Part shown: positions 7,916 through 14,500 of the stretch, piece after piece
Layout of the letters: each line of letters opens with the position of its first letter
Position numbering within the stretch: the stretch's first letter is position 1
Notes under the pieces: generated by a model
The model's database searches: none
Told to the model about the DNA's origin: nothing
The model's input: the letters and a program-made list of their open reading frames with translations, nothing else
Source of the DNA: Paenibacillus peoriae KCTC 3763
GTDB taxonomy: Bacteria; Bacillota; Bacilli; Paenibacillales; Paenibacillaceae
Length of the DNA: 64,000 bases
Assembly: GCF_000236805.1 (NCBI RefSeq)
Contig: NZ_AGFX01000041.1
Location: 434,001-498,000, forward strand
Reading direction: 5' to 3'
Program-made: the position numbers and the translations under genes

Positions 7916-8211
7916 TTATATCCCGCCTCCTTTAAAGCATTTTTTACTGAACCCATTTTATGATTTCTGACCATTTGCCAAGCCTTATATGCATCAGAGT
8001 GCCACCACTTAATTTTATACTGCGTAGGTAAGTAAACCGTTGTTCCAGTGCCTACTTCACCTAAAGTCTTATTCAAAATTTCGTCCTTAACTACATAATT
8101 CGTTGCTCTTGCAGTATAGTTCTCATCACTTAAACCATATTTACCTAGTGAAGGTACTGCAGGATTAAATGTAATGGCATTTTTATTCACTATTCTTATG
8201 ATTAGCCACAA
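7912..8211 (-). CDS. Displaced C-terminal fragment of a lipase-like (DUF2974-type) Rhs toxin
   Basis: 99 residues: NAITFNPAVPSLGKYGLSDE, then TNYVVKDEILNKTLG, TVYLPTQYKIKWWHSDAYKA and a basic end KNALKEAGYK. In Bacillus and Paenibacillus WapA/Rhs proteins similar text follows a GHSKGG nucleophile elbow of a DUF2974/lipase-like domain (NAITFNPA is the strand after it). Here the nucleophile half is gone: upstream DNA (8212 onward) is not coding in this frame. The piece alone cannot be a working lipase. It keeps the 4-base overlap with its immunity gene. Confidence 0.6.
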   Translation of the reverse strand: MWLIIRIVNKNAITFNPAVPSLGKYGLSDENYTARATNYVVKDEILNKTLGEVGTGTTVYLPTQYKIKWWHSDAYKAWQMVRNHKMGSVKNALKEAGYK

Positions 8212-8370
8212 AATACGAAGATTTTAAAATCGAATAGAATTAAACTCGACGGGTCATCTTATTTTCAAGATGGTCCCTTAATTTTGTTCCAATTACTATT
8301 TCAAATATACTGATCCATATAAAAGGCGGCGATTGCCCCCAATCACTACCTAATATTTCTTTCTTCTACT

Positions 8371-8469
8371 TCAATTTAAAGAAAAATTCACAGTAACACG
8401 ACCTGAGGCCAAAATCTCTAATAAATCCATAAAATATTGCTCAGATGAGAAAGCATAACCAATCCCTGC
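8371..8469 (-). pseudogene. In-frame continuation of the barstar-like gene beyond its stop codon
   Basis: The frame of the 8470 gene continues open for 32 codons past its TAA, to TGA at 8371-8373, and includes SSEQYFMDLLEILASGRVTV then NFSLN. This aligns with the last helix and strand of barstar (ESVLQVFREA..GCDITIILS). It looks like the lost C-terminal end of the immunity domain, cut off by a nonsense mutation. Confidence 0.65.
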
Positions 8470-9171
8470 TTAATCTGTATTTTCCTGATAGTTTTTCAAA
8501 AAGTAGTGCGGGTTTCTCCAGTTGATTGTGAAAGGAGCTAATGCTCCAAAACCTCCACACAGACAGTCCTTTAAACTAGATAAATTAAATCCATAGTAGC
8601 CCCCAGGTTCGTTGATCGCTTCACCCAATGCTATAAAAAAGGTTAGGAAATCAGATACATATTCTCCATCTATAGTATAGACTTCTCCTTGCTTGTCTTG
8701 CTTTGAAGATTTGTTATACATAGAGTGTACTCTAACCACGTTTAGCCATCCTACTCTCTCTTCTTCAGAGAAATCTTTCCATAAATTTTTTCCAAGAGTA
8801 TGCTTTCTCCTTAATAAATTCCATAATCTTAATTCGACAGGGGATAGCCTAGTCTCAAGTGAACCCATAAGTTTAAGATTCGCTTTTCTTTTCATGTTAT
8901 CAAGTTTCTGAATTTTAAATGGTTCCGGCAAATAACAATGGTACGTCCCAATCACCTCTCCTTCATCGTTTAAAATAGCAATTTGCAAATTGTATAAGGA
9001 TTGTTTTGTATATGTCATACTCTCCATAAATTCTTCATTGAATGTAAATTGTTCAAAAATTATTTTTTCATACGTTTCAATAGTTAATTCACCTATTAAA
9101 CCAATTACATTCATACAAAAACCAACGACAAGTCCACTTTCATCATCAATGATTGCAAATCTATACTTCAT
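8470..9171 (-). CDS. Barstar-family immunity protein, apparently truncated by a stop codon
   Basis: 233 residues with a unique N-terminal part (1-150) and a C-terminal barstar-like domain: YTIDGEYVSDFLTFFIALGE, then PGGYYGFNLSSLKDCLCGGF and PFTINWRNPHYF correspond to the INGEQI, YYGENLDALWDCL and LVLEWRQFEQS segments of barstar, the RNase inhibitor. Its stop at 8470-8472 falls before the final helix and strand, which are still encoded in frame downstream. ATG 9171 follows AGAGGT. Upstream lies a broken Rhs core joined to a toxin tail, as expected for an RNase toxin/immunity pair. Confidence 0.75.
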   Translation of the reverse strand: MKYRFAIIDDESGLVVGFCMNVIGLIGELTIETYEKIIFEQFTFNEEFMESMTYTKQSLYNLQIAILNDEGEVIGTYHCYLPEPFKIQKLDNMKRKANLKLMGSLETRLSPVELRLWNLLRRKHTLGKNLWKDFSEEERVGWLNVVRVHSMYNKSSKQDKQGEVYTIDGEYVSDFLTFFIALGEAINEPGGYYGFNLSSLKDCLCGGFGALAPFTINWRNPHYFLKNYQENTD

Positions 9172-9211
9172 GACAGACCTCTTTTCAGAATAGTCAAGGA
9201 TTCATATTTTT

Positions 9212-9535
9212 TTATTTTCCACCCTCTGGATACCACGGTGATGGAAATAACTTAGGTTTGGAATAATCGTGATTAACAACATATCCAAGTTTGCCGTCGG
9301 GTCTTTTTAAAATTCTATGTCTAGAACATCATATTCTAATGATCCTGCCCATACATTAGAGCTAGCACCTTTTTTAAGCTCGTTTGCTTGGAAAATTATT
9401 TGTAATCGGCGTTCTTCATGCCAAGGATTTTGCCACTGTCCATGTTCTGGCGGTTGCCGTTGGCGTCGTAGCTGTATGTTCTGCTTTCCTCAGCAGCCGT
9501 CTCAATCGTAACAAATGTAGTGGTAGTTAGGAACT
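9212..9535 (-). pseudogene. Broken Rhs core fused to a toxin tail, upstream of the barstar-like gene
   Basis: Three minus-strand frames in a row. First a YD repeat: ETAAEESRTYSYDANGNRQN then MDSGKILGMKNADYK and stop at 9396. Then, in another frame, NELKKGASSNVWAGSLEYDV then LDIEF and stop at 9307. Then HRILKRPDGKLGYVVNHDYS then KPKLFPSPWYPEGGK and stop at 9212. Together they are the end of an Rhs protein and most of a C-terminal toxin domain, split by two frameshifts. The barstar-like immunity gene starts 40 bases later. The toxin is therefore expected to be inactive. Confidence 0.65.
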
Positions 9536-9589
9536 AATACAGGGCCACGACTTGATCACTTTGTCACTACTTTTTTAAAAATAAGATAA

Positions 9590-9632
9590 CATGAACAAAA
9601 GAACCTTGAAAGGCATGAAGCCAATCAAGGTT
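9590..9632 (-). terminator. Terminator after the 9638 immunity-like gene
   Basis: On the minus strand AACCTTGA pairs with TCAAGGTT around a loop, followed by a T-rich stretch TTCTTTTGTT. It lies just after the stop at 9638. Confidence 0.7.
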
Positions 9633-9637
9633 GTAGT

Positions 9638-10039
9638 TTAGTTTATAGTTATTTCTTTCCTAGTTAGGGAGTTAACATGATCTGTTTTCATGGACCAATA
9701 ATCCTCTAATAGCTCGTCAACTGATTTGTCATCATTAATTTTATGCGATTTTAGTAATCCTGCTAATGAATCATGTGCAATTATTAGTAATTCTGCATTT
9801 TCGTCAATTATTTTAATGCCGGTCACAGCTTGTTCAATTACTAACTTAGGATATTCATCCCCATCTGATGCTTCCGTGGGTATGTTTTTGATAATGATAT
9901 CTCTATTTGGTGCTTCAATCAAAACACTTAATGCAAACTCTCCAGCTTCATTAATTAATAGATCGAAAGTTTCACCCTTTAAGCTTTTAAGTATGTTTTT
10001 TTGTTCTTGATTTAGAAGATTCTTTATAGTGTGCCTCAC
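9638..10039 (-). CDS. Probable immunity protein of a displaced toxin tail
   Basis: A 133-residue acidic cytosolic protein with no recognised domain. It starts at GTG 10039, right after GGAGGACTTGA, and lies 11 bases past the stop of a basic toxin-tail-like gene. A YWSMKTDHVNSLT segment sits near its end. Pairing, size and acidity point to an immunity protein; the family is unknown to me. A terminator closes the unit. Confidence 0.6.
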   Translation of the reverse strand: MRHTIKNLLNQEQKNILKSLKGETFDLLINEAGEFALSVLIEAPNRDIIIKNIPTEASDGDEYPKLVIEQAVTGIKIIDENAELLIIAHDSLAGLLKSHKINDDKSVDELLEDYWSMKTDHVNSLTRKEITIN

Positions 10040-10050
10040 TCAAGTCCTCC

Positions 10051-10323
10051 TTATTTTATAAAATGAATTTTTTGCTGCTTGAGCATATTGCCTCCATTAA
10101 TATCAACTGCAGGAGTTCCGTCAGAATGCGAAACTGATCTGTAAGTGACCGTGGTACCATCTTCCATAATTCTAAGTATTTTACCGTTACCAAGGTCTTT
10201 TTCGGTTTTAAATCCTTGTGTTTTTTCATTAAAGAATTCTCGTGCGACCTTATCTCCTCCAGAAATATTTCTCACCTTGCTACTTCCGCTCTGACCGATT
10301 TGTACCAAAGTATCCAGATTCAT
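10051..10323 (-). CDS. Displaced Rhs C-terminal toxin domain
   Basis: 90 residues, basic, with [60 protein letters not shown] and the ending KQQKIHFIK. The '[10 protein letters not shown]...QKIHFIK' ending recurs in my memory at the ends of Firmicute LXG and WapA toxins, but I cannot name its activity. A TAG just upstream of the ATG blocks connection to the broken Rhs core at 10447-10800, so the domain is now an orphan. Whether it is still translated from ATG 10323 is unknown; no strong binding site is seen. Confidence 0.55.
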   Translation of the reverse strand: MNLDTLVQIGQSGSSKVRNISGGDKVAREFFNEKTQGFKTEKDLGNGKILRIMEDGTTVTYRSVSHSDGTPAVDINGGNMLKQQKIHFIK

Positions 10324-10446
10324 TGGCTATGAACTTAATAGAGCTACCCAGGTTGGTTTGATTAGTAGCAAGACCAAAAAGATATTTAAACTGATTCTGG
10401 GTCATTTCCCCCACTTAGAGCATACCCAAACATGGATTTACTATGT

Positions 10447-10800
10447 TTAGATAGAAGTTGTCCTAAAAGCTGACTTTTTACACCATTGCTTGCTCCGCGA
10501 GCAATTAATTATGCTCATCGTGTCTTCAGATGTTGCCACACTATAATAGAGTCCACCATCACCTGCGCCAGCCATATGTGTATGACCACTTGGATCAATA
10601 TAAATCAACGGATTGTTTTGAACATACGTACACAAGTTCAAACTCGAAGGATTTTCATTCTCTCCTTCATACGTATCATATCCTCATTGATAAATCTTCC
10701 ACTATCAGGATCATACCATCTGGCGCACAGGTATTGCAGTTCTGTTGTATCATCCCACAGTTCGCCAGAGTAACGGAACGGATTGTGGACTTTTTCTTCC
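10447..10800 (-). pseudogene. Broken Rhs core C-terminus with frameshift
   Basis: The DNA repeats the end of the intact Rhs core nearby: KVHNPFRYSGELWDDTTELQ and ARWYDPDSGRFINED, then a 4-base insertion (ATGA, near 10677-10682) shifts frame, and reading resumes with TYEGENENPSSLNLCTYVQN and NPLIYIDPSGHTHM. The intact protein at 11550-17408 has the same block ending in NNPLIYVDPTGN. A new tail of about 40 residues follows and stops at 10447. It records an earlier tail-swapping event at this locus. Confidence 0.75.
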
Positions 10801-11141
10801 TTTCTTCCGTCTTCTCATGGCACTCTGCCACCACATGCTCGGTCATCTGGGCTTGGCTTGCGACTCTTGATTCAAAACTGCCCCCAGCAGTTTCGTGATC
10901 CAACGTATCTTGAGAAACTTCCTAGAAAAGTTGATGCACATGCTCTGCATCTAAGGGAATTTGATATAGAGCCATGTCACTACACACCTTGTCCTTTAGA
11001 ATATTGTTTCAATAACTCTATTCTAACTGAGGGTTTTGAACATGGCTCTCTGTTCATTTTTTGAAAACCTTTTTTGCACATTTGATATGGACTCAACTAG
11101 GCATAGTGTCCCTCAAGGTTAGCAAAATAATTTCACAACAA
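10801..11141. other. Gene-free stretch between DUF5071 gene and broken Rhs core
   Basis: No open frame here looks coding. Around 10801-10903 the minus strand reads MTEHVVAECHEKTEERKK-like text that is not part of the Rhs core and may be a scrap of a mobile element. GAGCCATGT near 10968 and ACATGGCTC near 11038 are inverted copies about 60 bases apart, of unknown meaning. Confidence 0.4.
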
Positions 11142-11528
11142 TTATTCTAATTTCTCTAAAATCTCTCCAGCAATCCGGTCGACTTCTTCAAGTTTATCAT
11201 CCAAACTGGGATGCATAATAAGCTCTTCTAACTCTAATGCTATCTCTCCAATTACACTATTAGGAAGATATCTACAAAAATCTTCAAGAACAAAGTACTT
11301 CCAAGTGCTATCATCAGATTTTAATATTCTTTTCAAGTTTGGAACCAACTCTAAATCAAATTGAAATAATATATTCCTAATTTCTGATGAAATCGGCCAG
11401 TTACTATCTTTTAACCAAACGAATAGTTCAGATATTATGGGTCTAATTTGTTTTTTTTCTAATAGTTTTAACTGATTTATATTATCAAAATCAGATTTGT
11501 GTCTAGGAATATAATCTCGTGGCTTCAC
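11142..11528 (-). CDS. DUF5071 immunity protein of the intact Rhs protein
   Basis: 128 residues matching DUF5071: YIPRHKSDFDNINQLKLLEK, LFVWLKDSNWPISSEIRNIL, LKRILKSDDSTWKYFVLEDF. This HEAT-like alpha-helical family is common directly behind Rhs/WapA toxins. The start chosen is GTG at 11528, seven bases after AAAGGGG; a TTG at 11546 would add six residues. It begins about 20 bases after the Rhs stop, so it is co-transcribed with it and is the natural immunity partner of the intact toxin tail. Confidence 0.75.
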   Translation of the reverse strand: MKPRDYIPRHKSDFDNINQLKLLEKKQIRPIISELFVWLKDSNWPISSEIRNILFQFDLELVPNLKRILKSDDSTWKYFVLEDFCRYLPNSVIGEIALELEELIMHPSLDDKLEEVDRIAGEILEKLE

Positions 11529-11549
11529 CTCATAGCCCCTTTCCAATAA

Positions 11550-14500
11550 TCAGTATTTTATTGATATACTTTTTAATATCTCAGTTAAATAATAAGGCGA
11601 CTGGTTAGCTTTTTCTCTGGAAGCTATCCACATTTTATGCTCGTAAGGATCAACGGCGCTAACCGAGACATGCCCCGTAGCAGCGTTATCTATAACTGCT
11701 TTAAGTACACCAGTTGCATTGACTGCTTCTACAGTTGTAAGTGTACCTTTATCCCCCACCACTTTAAGAAAATAAGAAAGTCCAGATGTATCCACAGTTC
11801 TTGGTGTCAGATTTACATTCGTACCACTCCCACTTCTATAAATTGTTCTAGGTTTAAGAGTAGTATTTGTATCTACCTTTGTTTTACTAGCCTCTATTCC
11901 AATTGCTGCACTAATTCCTAGAATCTGAATTAGAGAATTAGCTGTGGAACCAGCATTATTAACTGGTAAAGCAACTTCATTTTTAGATATTCGAAAAACA
12001 GATATATTTCGAGCTTTATCTATTGCCATCAATTTTTGTTTCTCATATATCTGAACAATAGAACTGTATGGCTTATGCTGATTAGCTTTATATAATGAAT
12101 CAGGAACATATCTATCAATTTTACTTAGATCGTTACATCCACCACTGTGAGATGATTTCCCATCAATTGATTGGCACCAATTTCCAGTTGGATCCACATA
12201 AATCAAGGGATTATTATTTACATATACGTACCAGTTCAAGCTTTGCGGATCGCTTATCTTCCCTTCATACGTATCCTCATTAATAAACCTTCCACTATCA
12301 GGATCATACCATCTGGCACGAAGGTATTGTAATTCCGTTGTATCATCCCATAATTCGCCTGAATATCGGAATGGATTGTGGACTTTTTCTTCCTTGACCT
12401 CTTCGTTGCCCCAAATATCATACTGATATTGATTCAGCAAGGCTCCAGATGAATCTCTGATTTCAATAATATCTCCGTGACCATTATAGACGGGATAGGC
12501 TTCCGTTTGATCGGCATAGGCTATGGCCTCTAATTTCAAACCACGAATATAATTGGCTTTTAAAACAGGTTTTCCATTTTCAATCGTAGCTTCTGCTATG
12601 ACTTGGGCATTGTTTCCATCGTAGTAGTAACGGGTATGAACGCCGTCCTGTATACGGTCTGTCAATAATCCATCCCCGTTGTATCGGTACTCTACAAGCT
12701 TTCCGTCGATCTTGACCTGGGTCAATCGGTTCTGATCGTCAAAGCTATTCACCCTCGGCTTCGTATGAGGGGCTCTCTCTGTTTCCATCGTAAGACGGTT
12801 CCCTCTGGCATCATACGAATAAGCATCCTGATTTTCGGTAGAGGTAGCAATCCGATTCAGTTTGTCATACGTAAAGGCATCCTCTACACCATTTTGAATA
12901 CGCTTCGTGATATTTTTACCAGGATCATAGCTATATTGGAAGCTGTTCGTTTCCGCATCAGATCGTGTGTGCTTTAATTCAACTAACTCAATCCCATTAT
13001 ATTGATTTTGCTGGCGATAACCATTTGCAGATACTGTTGAATCCAGCAATCCATTTTTGGTGTAGGCATATTCCGAAACAGGCTTATCTTTTGTATTACC
13101 TACAGTCTTCAATCTGTTCAAAAGATCATACGTGTAGTTTACTTGTTCGCCAAATGGTCCTGTCATTTCAGTTCGATTGCCATTCGAATCATACTGATTG
13201 GAGAGCTTTAGACCATCCGGGTAAGACAAGGTGTTCAGTTGCTCCGTATACGGATCATACGCATAGGATGTTGTACCCGTTTGATCTGTCATGCTTAGGC
13301 GTTTGCCTGCCGCATCGTATACATAGCTGACCGTCTCATCTTTACCTGTACGCGACTTCAACCGATTACGGCTATCGTATTCAAAAGAAGTGACATTCCC
13401 GTTGCGATCTATTTTTTTGGATAAGTTGCCATTCGCATCAAAATAGCGCTTTTCGATCTGGTCGTTCGCGTCTTTGGTTTGAATCACTCTACCCAGTTCA
13501 TCATACGACTTGACTTTAGCTTGACCATCCGGATATGTGATCCGAGTGAGATTACCCAGCATATCGTAAGTGTACTTCGTCGTTTCGCCATTGGGTTCTG
13601 TTACAGATGTTTGATCACCCAAAGCATTATACGAAAACTGAGTCTCATTTCCATTCGCATCGGTCTGTTTCAAAGTCTGATCGCTTACAGCATCATACAC
13701 TATCTTGGAAGTTATTTCCTCGTTACCGTCTATTGCTGATTTTTCTTTATTTTGTACCAAACGGTTCCATTTATCGTAGATTTGAATTTGTTCATTAAGC
13801 TCACCGTCTCGTTGAATTACTTGACGAAGAGCATCATCATACTTAACTGCTGCTTCTGAACCGTCCGCATAGGCTGTCGAGGTTGTACGGCTCCAAGCGT
13901 CATAGCCATAGCGTGTCAGATGCCCAAGTGCATCTTCACTGGACACTAATCTTCCGTTAGCATCATAAGCTGACTTGGACTTGATCACGTAATCGTTACC
14001 TTCGAACAATCCTGACTCGATATTCCAGCCCAAAGCATTGTAACGTGTTTTGGTTCGTATCCCCAGCTCATTCGTAACCGTTACGGTGTTCTCAAGATCA
14101 TCGTAGGCTACACGGATACTTTTACCGTCCGGATAGGTTACAGCCTTTACGCGATCAAGAGCATCGTATTGATACCCGGTTTTCTGACCCTTCCCATCCA
14201 GCGAGGAAGTGATTAAACCAGTTGACTTATCATAATCAGACTGAATGGTTACTGTAGATTTTCCACCATCAATATTTGTAATCTCTACACTTTGTTTCGT
14301 TGGAAAAGCATGATCGTAGCCACTGCTGTATTCCGTTGTTGTAGTCACGGACTTGTTACCATTCGCAATCGTCTGAACCGTTGTATTTCCGTAAGCATCG
14401 ATACCCGAATAATTTACTTTTTGTAGTAATTCTCCCCCGGAATGATCCTTGGAGACGATGACCTGCGTTACTTTCCCTTGTGGGTTACGCGTGTACTCTG

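Noticed and set aside
10968-11046. Inverted copies GAGCCATGT / ACATGGCTC as a terminator
   Set aside because: The arms are about 60 bases apart with no T-run in a useful position.
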